64,000 nt of DNA from Bacillus sp. ISL-37 (GCF_018613315.1 NZ_JAGGQL010000003.1:62001-126000), one strand, 5' to 3'; counted from the stretch's first letter, positions 27,316 to 36,837 are shown. Program-made: numbers and translations. The notes: generated by a model not told the origin, from the sequence alone.

Positions 27316-28446
27316 TTGGATTCATCAAACAGAAAAGATAGATTGAAAGATTATATGAAGAAACAATCCATTTCAGCTGTGTTTATTTTTAATGCCGATC
27401 ACCAGTTTTATATTACTGGTTTTAAGGCTCTTATTTACTCAAGGCCAATTGTCTTTCATCTCCAAGAAAAATCAACAATGATAGTTCCAGGGCTTGAGGA
27501 AACACATGCAAAGGAACATGCTAAAGTTGACGAAGTACTTGTGTATTTTGAACATCCAAATGCTAATGGAACTGAGACAACACATAACGAGCATATTAGA
27601 ACATTACTCAATCAATGTCCTGATAACTCCAAAATTGGCGTTGACTTATCAAATATCCCTGGTGATATTCTTCTTAATCTAAAAGAATTGGGATATCAGG
27701 TTGTAGATATTGGCCAATTTATTACGAAAATGCGCTTTGTTAAAGATCATCAGGAAATTTACATGCTCGAACAAGCAGGCCAACTAGTGAATTTAGCTGT
27801 GAAGAAATCCTTGGAACAAGTTCGTGAAGGAGTAACGGAAATGGAGATTGATGCTGCTGGGAATGCAGCCCTTTTTGAAGCAACTGCGACTAAACACCCA
27901 GAATCAGTCATTGATATCGTGGTAATGTCTCCATCTGGCTTAAAAAGGAGTGTCATGCCACATGTATTTTCAAATACCCGGAAAATAGAATCTGGTGACG
28001 TCATCATTCACAGTCGGCAGGTTGGATTGAATGGCTATCGAGCTGAATTAGAGAGGACAGTAATAGTTGGAAAACCGACAAACGAGCAGAAAAAGGCCTT
28101 TCAAGCCGCTATAGAAGCACAACAACGTGCGATTGAATTTATTAAACCTGGTGTGAAACTATCTGAAGTAGATTTAGTAGCTCGGCAGGTATTCGAACAG
28201 GCTTGCCTCGAAAAATATGCCATCCATCGAACAGGTCATGGTATTGGTGTATCAGCTCATGAACAGCCATTTTTACGATTCGACCATCATGATGTCATTG
28301 AAGAAGGTATGGTTTTTTCCATTGAGCCGGGTATTTATATACCAGGAGTAGGCGGATTCAGACATTCGGATACTGTAATTATTACTTCTGATGGATGCCG
28401 CTTAATTACTGAACACCCATATGACATGGAATCTTTACTTTTCTAA
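27316..28446 (+). CDS. M24-fold (creatinase/prolidase-like) hydrolase lacking most metal ligands
   Basis: The protein is 376 residues from TTG 27316 (GAAGGAG 8 nt upstream); GTG 27307 overlaps that site. An N-terminal creatinase-type domain (about 1-135) precedes the pita-bread domain. Of the five metal ligands expected in Xaa-Pro peptidases, the first Asp is Ser233 (VIIHSRQVG), the second is Glu244 (YRAELERT), His308 is kept (TGHGIG), Glu337 is kept (FSIEPG), and the last Glu is Ser351 (FRHSDTV). His216 and the L-E-R-T motif match metal-free creatinase. It therefore probably hydrolyses a C-N bond without metal, as in creatinase or ectoine hydrolase, rather than acting as a peptidase. Confidence 0.85.
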   Translation: MDSSNRKDRLKDYMKKQSISAVFIFNADHQFYITGFKALIYSRPIVFHLQEKSTMIVPGLEETHAKEHAKVDEVLVYFEHPNANGTETTHNEHIRTLLNQCPDNSKIGVDLSNIPGDILLNLKELGYQVVDIGQFITKMRFVKDHQEIYMLEQAGQLVNLAVKKSLEQVREGVTEMEIDAAGNAALFEATATKHPESVIDIVVMSPSGLKRSVMPHVFSNTRKIESGDVIIHSRQVGLNGYRAELERTVIVGKPTNEQKKAFQAAIEAQQRAIEFIKPGVKLSEVDLVARQVFEQACLEKYAIHRTGHGIGVSAHEQPFLRFDHHDVIEEGMVFSIEPGIYIPGVGGFRHSDTVIITSDGCRLITEHPYDMESLLF

Positions 28447-28460
28447 TCACATGTCAAAAG

Positions 28461-28490
28461 AAAGGAAGAAGTACCGGTACTTCTTCCTTT
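28461..28490. promoter_or_regulatory. Perfect 30-bp palindrome between catabolic genes
   Basis: AAAGGAAGAAGTACC is followed directly by its exact complement. It lies 15 nt after the M24 stop and 22 nt before the next start. It could be an internal terminator or attenuator (the right arm ends CCTTT) or a dimeric operator. Confidence 0.6.
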
Positions 28491-28511
28491 ACAATTTCAG
28501 GAGGGAACGGA

Positions 28512-29687
28512 ATGGAATATATACTTTCAAATGTCAATTTACTGTATGGTGAGGAATTGGAACTGAAAAAGAATTACGCCATTTGGATAAAAGAGGGAAG
28601 GATCAAAACTATCATTCAAGATTCTGTACTTCCAATTGGACTTGATGTAATTGATGGTGAAAGTGGGTATCTTATTCCAGGATTAATAGATTTACATATA
28701 CACATGATGTGGGATGGTTCTTTGAATCCAGTTCATACTTCAGAATCAGAAGGCTATGAACAAATGTTGATCAGATCTATTTCAAACTGTCACACATATC
28801 TCCAACATGGTATTACAACAGTTAGAGATATTGGTTCTATAGAAGACATTGCTCTCCATGTAGCAAAAGGGATCAAAAGAGGTCTAATTCCGGGCCCAGA
28901 GGTTATTGCAAGTGGGAAGACATTAACCATGACTGGTGGGCATGATCCTTTTTGGGCGCAATTTGTTGACGGAAAAGATGAGGCCTTAAAGGGTGTTCGC
29001 CGGCAAATCTATAAGGGAGCTGAGGTAATTAAAGTCAGTGCAACTGGTGGAGTTTATGGAAGGACGGAAGGTGAAGAAGTAGGGAATGCTGAACTAAGTT
29101 TTGAGGAGATAGAAGTCATATGTAATGAAGCACATCGTTTTGGTCTTAAAGTAGCCTCCCATGCTATTGGCAGGGCAGGAATTTATAACTCAATACTTGC
29201 AGGTGTTGATACCATAGAACATGGGCATTTTTTAGATGAGGAATTAGTTACTATAATGGAAACAAGAAATACAGCATGGATTCCAACACTGTATGTATAC
29301 AAGCAAATTGCTACAGGAGAAGGAATTCCTTCCTATGCACGAGAGAAGGCTATTGAGATTGTCAATATTCATCGGGAGGCTTTTAAATCTTTCTTTAACC
29401 GAGATATTTTAATTGGCGCTGGCTCTGATGCTGGCTCACCATGCACCTCACATAGTGCTCTAATCGATGAGTTGAAAACAATGTATGAGATTGTTCAAGA
29501 TACAAAAAAAATATTAAAAACAGCCACAGTGAATGCTGGGAAGATATTAGGAAGAGAAGTAGGCCAAATTAAGGTGGGATTTGCAGCAGACTTCGTTCTG
29601 CTTAAAGAAAACCCACTTGTCGATCTAGGAAATTTATTAACAATCAAAAAAGTTATTGTAAAAGGGAAAAGGGTATCTAATTTATAA
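28512..29687 (+). CDS. Amidohydrolase / Xaa-Pro dipeptidase-like metal hydrolase (copy 2)
   Basis: The protein is 391 residues with an ATG 9 nt after AGGAGGG. It is a paralogue of the 24662 gene product with the same active-site order: DLHIHMMWDG (H-x-H), IKVSATGGVYGRTEG (Lys), ASHAIG, TIEHGHF, and GAGSDAGSP (Asp). Differences in the loop after the Lys (GRTEGEEVGNAELS versus KGEEPGSVQLT) suggest a different dipeptide or amide preference. Its last codons (KRVSNL) are the source of the relic at 9490-9525. The proline dehydrogenase gene starts 38 nt after its stop. Confidence 0.85.
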   Translation: MEYILSNVNLLYGEELELKKNYAIWIKEGRIKTIIQDSVLPIGLDVIDGESGYLIPGLIDLHIHMMWDGSLNPVHTSESEGYEQMLIRSISNCHTYLQHGITTVRDIGSIEDIALHVAKGIKRGLIPGPEVIASGKTLTMTGGHDPFWAQFVDGKDEALKGVRRQIYKGAEVIKVSATGGVYGRTEGEEVGNAELSFEEIEVICNEAHRFGLKVASHAIGRAGIYNSILAGVDTIEHGHFLDEELVTIMETRNTAWIPTLYVYKQIATGEGIPSYAREKAIEIVNIHREAFKSFFNRDILIGAGSDAGSPCTSHSALIDELKTMYEIVQDTKKILKTATVNAGKILGREVGQIKVGFAADFVLLKENPLVDLGNLLTIKKVIVKGKRVSNL

Positions 29688-29725
29688 GAACGCCCCTTAA
29701 ATAAAAACAGAAAGGATCATGTGCA

Positions 29726-30634
29726 GTGGCTATAGCGAGAGACTTTTTCATGGCGTTGTCAAAAAATCAGTTATTAAATGCTAGTGCAAAAAAGTGGGGA
29801 TTAAAACTAGGTGCAGGCAAGGTTGTTGCAGGAATCGATATAGATGGGATGATAGATTCTGTTAAAAATTTAAATTCTCAAGGTATTAGTGCTACAGTTG
29901 ATCACCTTGGTGAATTTGTCTTTAATAAACAGGAAGCAATAGAGGCGAAAGAGAATATCCTTAAAACATTGCAAGCCATAAAACTATCAGATGTAGATGC
30001 ACATTTATCAATTAAGTTAACACAGGTGGGGCTCGATGTTGATTATGAATTTTGCCTAAATAATATGAGGGATATATCAAAGGTTGCAAATGAATACGGA
30101 ATTTTTGTAAATATTGATATGGAAGATTACAGTCATCTCCAATTGACGTTTGATATAATAGAAGAGTTGCGTTACAAATACGACAACATAGGAACTGTAA
30201 TTCAGGCATACCTTTACCGTTCAGAAAACGATCTTGAAAGATTGAAGCATATTCGATTACGACTCGTAAAAGGTGCATATAAGGAAAATGACCAAGTCTC
30301 TTTGCAAAAAAAGGAAGAAATTGATGCCAACTACTTGAAATTAATCAAAAAACGACTGCAACACCCAGGCTTCACATCAATCGCAACACATGATCATAAT
30401 GTTATAAATGAAGTAAAACAATTTGTAATCGAGAATGATATTCCGAAAGATAAGTTTGAATTCCAAATGCTATATGGTTTCCGAACAGATATGCAGCTAG
30501 AACTAGTAGAAGAAGGATATTCCTTCTGTACATACGTACCATTTGGGCATGACTGGTATGGGTATTTTATGAGAAGACTAGCAGAACGCCCGCAAAACTT
30601 GAATCTTGTGTTGAAAAGTTTAGTGGCCAAATAA
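29726..30634 (+). CDS. Proline dehydrogenase (copy 2, operon copy)
   Basis: The protein is 302 residues with GTG start; the leader (CAGAAAGGAT, then CATGTGCA) is shared with copy 1. All PRODH barrel motifs are present: HLSIKLTQVGLDV, FVNIDMEDYSH, RLRLVKGAYKE, FEFQMLYGFR and FMRRLAERPQN. It differs from copy 1 mainly in the surface region 75-170. Oxidation of proline to pyrroline-5-carboxylate would be the final step of this cluster, which strongly hints that proline or a close relative is released by the upstream hydrolases. No pyrroline-5-carboxylate dehydrogenase gene is nearby, so that step must be encoded elsewhere. Confidence 0.93.
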   Translation: MAIARDFFMALSKNQLLNASAKKWGLKLGAGKVVAGIDIDGMIDSVKNLNSQGISATVDHLGEFVFNKQEAIEAKENILKTLQAIKLSDVDAHLSIKLTQVGLDVDYEFCLNNMRDISKVANEYGIFVNIDMEDYSHLQLTFDIIEELRYKYDNIGTVIQAYLYRSENDLERLKHIRLRLVKGAYKENDQVSLQKKEEIDANYLKLIKKRLQHPGFTSIATHDHNVINEVKQFVIENDIPKDKFEFQMLYGFRTDMQLELVEEGYSFCTYVPFGHDWYGYFMRRLAERPQNLNLVLKSLVAK

Positions 30635-30765
30635 ACTTCTTACTAATATTGATTGGCCGCTTAGCACATTTTTAGAAATTAGCCTGCAAACTCTCTTTTT
30701 GGCATGTTGAATTGTGAAGTGGGGATCTAAATGAGATGAAAGCAAGGTTAATTGAAAGCTGCTTC

Positions 30766-30803
30766 AAAAAAATAGGCTGAACCAGGTAAGATGCTGGTTC
30801 AGC
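30766..30803 (-). terminator. Terminator facing the PPOX gene, possibly bidirectional
   Basis: GCTGAACCAG (30776-30785) and CTGGTTCAGC (30794-30803) form a perfect 10-bp stem. On the reverse strand it is followed by a T7 run, and on the forward strand by TTATTT. It lies between proline dehydrogenase copy 2 and the convergent PPOX gene and could serve both. Confidence 0.7.
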
Positions 30804-30919
30804 TTATTTAGGCTATTACGCAGGTCTTGGTCACCTTTAGTTCCTATTAAAAACCTCCGGTTAATATGAGAGCCACATAAATACGTTAACTCATCGCATT
30901 AAGCTTTAAAAAATTCCTG

Positions 30920-31561
30920 TCAGTAAAGCCTATTTGTATAACCTTCTTTCAATTCCTCTGCTACTTGTTCTGCAGAAACATTCGGAATCTTTGAGTGAGC
31001 GACTAACATGCTGGGAACTGAGGGGAGAGTCTCTTTCTCCAGCCATGTATCAGGCTTCCATAATTCAGATCTGATAAATGCTTTTGCACAATGTGCATAA
31101 CATTCTTCAACTTCTACTAAAATACCAATCAAAGGAGCTTTTCCATTCACTGCACTATTCTCAAGCAGTTCAGGATCACGACTAATATAAGCTTTACCAT
31201 TTATTCGTAAGGTTTCACCTAATCCAGGGATAAGAAAGAGCAGGCCAATATTAGGGTTAGTAATGATATTGTGGACAGAATCCATTCTTCGGTTTCCCGG
31301 CCGTTCAGGAATAAATAAATACTTTTCATCAAGTACTGTCACAAACCCAGGTGCGTCTCCACGTGGTGAAACATCACATTTACCGCTTATATGGGAAGTG
31401 GATAAAGATAAAAAGGGGGATTTCGAAATGAAGTTTCTGCAATGATCATCAACAAAAGAAATGACTTTATTGGCTGCCCTTTGGCTAGGATTTCCGATAG
31501 CGGAACGAAACTCTTCAAATTCTTTTTGTGTAGAAATTATGTGTTTATATTTAATAGTCAT
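30920..31561 (-). CDS. PPOX-family flavin-binding protein (MSMEG_1061-like)
   Basis: The protein is 213 residues from the ATG at 31561, with AAAGGTG upstream. The split-barrel pyridoxamine-phosphate-oxidase fold is recognised by FLSLSTSHISGKCDVSPRGDAPGF, where the basic and SPRGD residues bind FMN phosphate. It continues with KYLFIPERPGNRRMDSVHNI, NPNIGLLFLIPG, TLRINGKAYIS and the C-terminal CYAHCAKAFIRSELW. This order is typical of the MSMEG_1061 subgroup, which uses FMN or F420 to reduce unknown small molecules. It is single-gene and convergent with the proline cluster. About 320 bp of AT-rich DNA separates it from the next divergent gene. Confidence 0.85.
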   Translation of the reverse strand: MTIKYKHIISTQKEFEEFRSAIGNPSQRAANKVISFVDDHCRNFISKSPFLSLSTSHISGKCDVSPRGDAPGFVTVLDEKYLFIPERPGNRRMDSVHNIITNPNIGLLFLIPGLGETLRINGKAYISRDPELLENSAVNGKAPLIGILVEVEECYAHCAKAFIRSELWKPDTWLEKETLPSVPSMLVAHSKIPNVSAEQVAEELKEGYTNRLY

Positions 31562-31884
31562 GGAATCACCTTTCAAAATGGAATATATACCAATAATACC
31601 ATTTTATTGATGAGATAGATTCAGTAAATTCTAGTCAGCATGGGATCAAGTTCGACTAGTATCTTCATGTGTTATTACTAATAACCTCTTAATTGAATGA
31701 ATAAATATTAAAAATCGACCCTCCTCGATTTATTTCCCAACGCTTACTAGGTCTTTCCTCTCTTTACCATAAATGTTAATAAATTAATATTTAATTAATA
31801 CTAGATTAATAGAGGCAATATATGATGGAGAAGGAAAGAGAAGCATTACATAGCGGTTAAATCATCCTTTAAAGGGGGAGAACG

Positions 31885-34800
31885 ATGAAGAAAAAATGGA
31901 AAAAGGGACTCAAAGCCACTGTAGTTTCCGCAGTTATGGCAAGCACGTTGATTTCTCCAGCATCAACGTTAGCACTTGGAAACTTCGATTTGAAATCGCC
32001 GGTCGTTCAGACGCCGATCAATCAGTACAATGCCAATCTGGCCTCTGGTGTCATGGAAAAGCACTACACCTTTGAAAACAAGGAAGGGAAAAAGCTTGAG
32101 AGTTTTGTTGTTGAGGTAGACATGCAAGATTCAACAGTTGCTATTGAAGCGGGCACACCTAATGATGGCACTGACTTCGGTTTGCAGCCGGTCAGGAAGC
32201 AGGCGGAAGCAGCAAACGGTGAAAACCATACCGTAGTCGCTGCAGTGAATGCTGACTTTTACAATATGGCAACAGGAGAGCCATCAGGCTATGTCTATAA
32301 GGATGGACAGGCCATTAAGGACAAGTCGCTGTCATCACAGGAATTCTTTGCGATTAAAAAGTCAGGCGAAGCTGTGATTGGAACTCCAGGCCAATTTGAA
32401 GGAATGAAGGATCAAATCAAAGAGGCTTTAGGCGGAAATGCGATTCTAGTAAAAAACGGCGAAGTCTATCAGACTCCGCAAACCGGTGCGGATAAAGAGC
32501 CTCGGACAGCCGTCGGTATCAAACAGGATGGAGATGTGTTTTTTGTAGTAGTAGACGGAAGGCAGGAGCCTTATTCTGCGGGAATTTCCATGCCGGACCT
32601 GGCTCAAATGATGATTGACCTTGGAGCGGTGAGTGCACTTAACCTGGATGGCGGAGGGTCCTCAACCTTCACAACACGTGAATTAGGGGGAGATCAGCTG
32701 GAGGTTGACAATAAACCATCTGATCGGTCAGAAAGAAGCGTCGCCAACTCGTGGCTGATTGTTTCCAATACTCCTTCTGATCATGTTTTTGATTCAGCTT
32801 ATGTCCAGCCATATGACCAGTCGTTCACGCCCGGATCAACAATAGCCTTCTCCGCAAAAGGCAGGGATAAGTCACTGGCTTCTGCTCCGCTGCCAGAAGC
32901 TGGACTAACATGGGAGCTGTCCGATCCTTCATTCGGTACAATCCTCGAGAATGGCACATTTGTTTCCAATGGAAAAACAGGACAATTTCATGTTGTTTTA
33001 AAGCATGAAGGGAGAGAAGTGGGCAAAAGCATCATCGAAATAGCCCAGCCGGAAGAAATGTCATTTTCGGCTGCTGAACTGACGGCAGCTAGAAACAGCG
33101 AAGTGAATCTTGGACTCATCACAAAGTTTCAAAAACGGGAAGTAGACTGGAACTTAAACGATATTGAATTTGAGATACCAGAAGGAATGGGAGCCATTGA
33201 TGATGCGGGCGTACTGCATACGGGAGAGCAAAATGTAACCGGGATGATCAAAGCCCGTCTCAAGGGTACGGATCACTCTGCTGAAATGAAGGTTTCAGTC
33301 GGGAAGCTTCCTGAAGTAGTGTTCGATTTTGAAAAAGACCTAGGAAGCTGGAGGACGGCCACTGCCAACCGCGGTGAAAAAGGGGCTGTGAGCCTATCGA
33401 AGTATCCATCCCCAGTAAGGTTCGGCAATCAGTCATTGAAGCTGGATTTTGATTTTACTAATTCACCGGTAGGGACAACACTTGGAGTTTATGCAGGTCC
33501 AGGTGTGAATACAACAATCAATGATAATCCTACAGGAATCGGAATGTGGGTTTATGGGACGCCTGAAGCTCAAGGCTATTGGCTGCGCATGCTCATCGTT
33601 GATGGAAATAACAAAAGCCAGGCCCTCAATGTTACTGGTGAGAAGCCAGGCATCGACTGGACGGGCTGGAAATACGTTGAGGCCGAAATCCCAGACTCTT
33701 TTACCGGTCCTTTCAAACTTTCAGGGACCCAGACAATCCGGTTGATGTCTACAAAATCGGGAATCACCGGACCGATGACAAAAGGTTCTATCTATGTTGA
33801 TAACATCCGTGCCGTTTACGGTGAAAAAATGGATGATTTGTATCCACCGGAGATTCAGTCCATTAACGTGGAAGGCAAGAATTTTACGACCAGTGCAGTG
33901 AACCTGAAAGCAGAAGTCAATGAGTATGAAGATGATCCATTCAAAACGGGAATTGACTGGGAGAAAATCAATGTATTTGTTGACGGCAAGAATTATACCG
34001 GCGCCGAAGGCCATTTCTCCTATGATATGGACGGAAGCATATCTTTAAGCGGACTGAACTGGGCAGACGGAACGCATAAAGTAACGCTGATGGTACCTGA
34101 CCAGTTTGGCAACCAGGCAATCAAGACCGTGTATTTTACGGTTAATACTGGTTCAGCAAAAATCGATTTGATGAAGAAGCAAGAAAAAGCCCTTCTCGGG
34201 GATGTGTTTGAGCTGTCTGTCAAGGCGACAAATCCGAATGAGATAACCGGGTCTGCTATTAAGCTTCAAGTAGACAAGAATTTCCCGGTAGAGGATGTAC
34301 AGTTTGCGGATGCCTTTAAGACGAGTACATTCAATTATGAAGAAGAGACAGGATTGCTGACCATGAATATTGTCAAGAGCGGTGAACCGGCTGCCAATGA
34401 AGAGGCGGCATTCATCAAAATCAGGATTCCTGCTTCAGTGACGGAAGGCAGCAAGTTAACTTATGAAATTTTGGAAGCTTACTTTAACTACCAGACTCCA
34501 AAGGGTGAAAGCTTTGTTTCAACCTTTTCAATGGAACCTGTAAGCGTAAATGTGGAAGGAGCCTATGCTATTGAAGGAGAGCCTATCCTGATTGGAAAGC
34601 CGTTCACCTTGACTATCAAAAATGACCAAAACTCAGTGGAAAAAGACACGGAAGTATATGCTCTAGTCGATGGTACAAATGAGCCTGTTCTGTTGGGGAA
34701 GACGGACCACGAAGGCAAGCTCGTGGTTGAATCGCTGACAAGTGAGGTAAAGAAAGTTGCCCTTTATGCTGTGAAGGATGGCAAGTATTCGTTCAAATGG

Positions 34801-35994
34801 AATACACAAACCTATCCTGCACTAGCAGAAATCGACGAAATGAAGAACCTCTTATCCACTCCAACAGGAAATCCTTATAAGGAAAAGGCGTTCACCTGGA
34901 TGTCCAGCCCATTGGCAGAAGGAGAAAGTATGATCCAATTTGCCAGAAAGCAGGACTATGACAGGAAGGGTGAAGCCGCTCTTGAAACGGTTAATGGATC
35001 GTCCAGCAGCCAGGTTTTCTCAGGCGAGCAGGATATCAAGAAAAACGGAATGGTCAGAGTGAATGAAGTGAAACTGGAGAAATTGCAACAGGATACTGCC
35101 TACATCTACCGGGTTGGTGATGGGAAAAACTGGTCAGAATTTGATGAATTCACGACATTGAAAAGAAAGCAAAGCTTCGAGTTTGCTGTCCTCGGGGATA
35201 CTCAGTCTCCTTCAGACCTGACTGATTTTAATAAAATCCTTGGAGATTTGAATGAAAAGGACCTATCATTCATGATTCATGTCGGAGATCTGATTGATGA
35301 ATCGTCCAAGTTCCGGCAGTGGGATAGCGCTTTGAAATCACTGAGCCAGTACGATAAGATTCGCACAACCGATTTTGTCGGAACTTTAGGAAACCATGAA
35401 TACATGGGCGACGCAGATGGCAGTCTGGCCAAAGCGATTTTCAACTCACCTGAAAATGGTCCAGAAATCGACCGGGGCGGGACATATTCAGTTGATTACA
35501 ATAACATGCACATCAGCGTGTTAGGGTACACGAGCGAGAGAGAAGTACTGGAACAGCAGCTTGAGTGGCTGAAACAGGATGTGAAGAATTCAGACAAGCC
35601 GTGGAAGATCCTTGTGACACATAAGCCGCCGTATTTTACAAATCCGTTTGGCGGAAATGACATCATGAAGGAAAAACTGCCTCCAGTCGTTGATGAGCTA
35701 GGAATCGACATCGTCTTCTCAGGCCATGACCACTCATATGGCAGGACGAAAAAATTGAAGGCCGGCAACGAAGATTCAAACGGTACTGTTTATGTAGTAG
35801 CCGGAACAACTGGCAAAAAACACTACGACGCTGTTGCTGATGAGAAATTTGAATATGTAAACATGGAGTACATCGCTGTTTCCATGCAGGCAAAGGTTGA
35901 TAAAGACAAAATCACCTTTACGACGGTTACATCCGACGGAGAGGTCATCGATGAATTTACAGTAGTGAATGAAGATTATTTTTCAGTAGAATAA
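31885..35994 (+). CDS. Giant secreted phosphodiester glycosidase / metallophosphoesterase
   Basis: The 1369-residue precursor has AAAGGGGGAG before the ATG. The signal peptide is about 1-31. Residues about 60-295 form a NAGPA-type phosphodiester glycosidase domain (VAAVNADFYNMATGEPSGYV, NLDGGGSSTFTT). Carbohydrate-binding or jelly-roll and Ig-like modules fill 300-1000. A fibronectin-like segment precedes a calcineurin-type phosphoesterase (about 1100-1330). Its metal ligands are visible: Asp1105 (VLGDTQ), GDLID (Asp1135), GNHE (Asn1170), THKPP and GHDH (1281-1283). It probably strips sugar-phosphate diesters from wall polymers or exopolysaccharide and then removes phosphate, with phosphate supply a likely trigger. 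It is single-gene with its own terminator. Confidence 0.88.
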   Translation: MKKKWKKGLKATVVSAVMASTLISPASTLALGNFDLKSPVVQTPINQYNANLASGVMEKHYTFENKEGKKLESFVVEVDMQDSTVAIEAGTPNDGTDFGLQPVRKQAEAANGENHTVVAAVNADFYNMATGEPSGYVYKDGQAIKDKSLSSQEFFAIKKSGEAVIGTPGQFEGMKDQIKEALGGNAILVKNGEVYQTPQTGADKEPRTAVGIKQDGDVFFVVVDGRQEPYSAGISMPDLAQMMIDLGAVSALNLDGGGSSTFTTRELGGDQLEVDNKPSDRSERSVANSWLIVSNTPSDHVFDSAYVQPYDQSFTPGSTIAFSAKGRDKSLASAPLPEAGLTWELSDPSFGTILENGTFVSNGKTGQFHVVLKHEGREVGKSIIEIAQPEEMSFSAAELTAARNSEVNLGLITKFQKREVDWNLNDIEFEIPEGMGAIDDAGVLHTGEQNVTGMIKARLKGTDHSAEMKVSVGKLPEVVFDFEKDLGSWRTATANRGEKGAVSLSKYPSPVRFGNQSLKLDFDFTNSPVGTTLGVYAGPGVNTTINDNPTGIGMWVYGTPEAQGYWLRMLIVDGNNKSQALNVTGEKPGIDWTGWKYVEAEIPDSFTGPFKLSGTQTIRLMSTKSGITGPMTKGSIYVDNIRAVYGEKMDDLYPPEIQSINVEGKNFTTSAVNLKAEVNEYEDDPFKTGIDWEKINVFVDGKNYTGAEGHFSYDMDGSISLSGLNWADGTHKVTLMVPDQFGNQAIKTVYFTVNTGSAKIDLMKKQEKALLGDVFELSVKATNPNEITGSAIKLQVDKNFPVEDVQFADAFKTSTFNYEEETGLLTMNIVKSGEPAANEEAAFIKIRIPASVTEGSKLTYEILEAYFNYQTPKGESFVSTFSMEPVSVNVEGAYAIEGEPILIGKPFTLTIKNDQNSVEKDTEVYALVDGTNEPVLLGKTDHEGKLVVESLTSEVKKVALYAVKDGKYSFKWNTQTYPALAEIDEMKNLLSTPTGNPYKEKAFTWMSSPLAEGESMIQFARKQDYDRKGEAALETVNGSSSSQVFSGEQDIKKNGMVRVNEVKLEKLQQDTAYIYRVGDGKNWSEFDEFTTLKRKQSFEFAVLGDTQSPSDLTDFNKILGDLNEKDLSFMIHVGDLIDESSKFRQWDSALKSLSQYDKIRTTDFVGTLGNHEYMGDADGSLAKAIFNSPENGPEIDRGGTYSVDYNNMHISVLGYTSEREVLEQQLEWLKQDVKNSDKPWKILVTHKPPYFTNPFGGNDIMKEKLPPVVDELGIDIVFSGHDHSYGRTKKLKAGNEDSNGTVYVVAGTTGKKHYDAVADEKFEYVNMEYIAVSMQAKVDKDKITFTTVTSDGEVIDEFTVVNEDYFSVE

Positions 35995-36005
35995 AAGCCA
36001 AAGAC

Positions 36006-36046
36006 AAGGCCAGCCCTATAATCAGCAAGGGTCTGGCCTTTCTTTA
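36006..36046 (+). terminator. Terminator of the phosphoesterase gene
   Basis: AAGGCCAG and CTGGCCTT (36006-36013 / 36033-36040) form the stem base, followed by TCTTT, 11 nt after the stop codon. Confidence 0.8.
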
Positions 36047-36149
36047 TGTTTCATCATTGCATCCCATCAGCTAGGTGAAATTGTGGATAGAGATCGCCAT
36101 TCTAGCATATAAATGGGTGCAGCCATTTTCCGAAATGCAGGTGATTGAA

Positions 36150-36674
36150 ATGGAAGTACAAAAAGGTTTTCAGAATTTATCAAAGCGGAACATGGATTTT
36201 GAAGAAGTTTTCGAGCATATTCTAACATTCATCAAAGTGCAGCCAAGTGGCAGCCACCGATTGATCATAGGCACGGACTCCCAAGTACATAGTATGTACA
36301 CACGCTTCATAACAGGTGTTGTCATACAGCGGGAAGGCAAAGGTGTGTGGGCATGTTACCGGTCCGTTAATATAGCAAGGCGAATTGAATCCCTACAGGA
36401 AAAAATTTCGATGGAGACAACCTATACACAGGAAGTTGCCTATATGTTCACTCCGGAGAAACAAAACCAAATTATCGATCTATTGCTGCCTTACGTCAAT
36501 GAAGGAGCCAGCTTCAAGATGGTGGGCCATTTAGACCTTGGCCGAAGCACGAAAAACAAAACAAGAGTGTATGTGAATGAGATGATTCAGCGGATTGAGT
36601 CAATCGGGCTGGAAGCAGAAATCAAACCTGATTCATTTGTGGCGTCGAGCTATGCGAACAAGTATACTAAGTAG
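36150..36674 (+). CDS. ykuK: YkuK-family RNase H-like protein
   Basis: The protein is 174 residues from the ATG at 36150 (AGGTGA upstream), matching the usual length; the longer frame from 36075 adds an unrelated tail. The whole sequence follows Bacillus YkuK (DUF458): FEEVFEHILTFIKVQPSGSH, RLIIGTDSQVH with the acidic strand-1 residue of an RNase H-like fold, FITGVVIQREGKGVWACYR, LLPYVNEGASFKMVGHLDLG, and the C-terminal FVASSYANKYTK. The catalytic activity is unproven in the family. It is single-gene. Confidence 0.9.
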   Translation: MEVQKGFQNLSKRNMDFEEVFEHILTFIKVQPSGSHRLIIGTDSQVHSMYTRFITGVVIQREGKGVWACYRSVNIARRIESLQEKISMETTYTQEVAYMFTPEKQNQIIDLLLPYVNEGASFKMVGHLDLGRSTKNKTRVYVNEMIQRIESIGLEAEIKPDSFVASSYANKYTK

Positions 36675-36811
36675 ATTCTGATCTTGAACATCCCGTTCAG
36701 GACTATTTTTTTTGTCAATGTAATTGAGGACGTTTTAAAAAAAAGGTGTACGGGGGATTATATTACTTTTCTTAGATTGCTGGTCTAATAGAAAAGCGGT
36801 TTTTTCGCCAT

Positions 36812-36837
36812 TAAAATAAGACCTTGAATAAGGTCTT
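36812..36837 (-). terminator. Terminator serving a small reverse-strand gene
   Basis: AAGACCTT and AAGGTCTT form a perfect 8-bp stem around four bases. On the reverse strand ATTTT follows. It lies 27 nt after the stop of the 53-codon frame at 36864. Confidence 0.5.
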
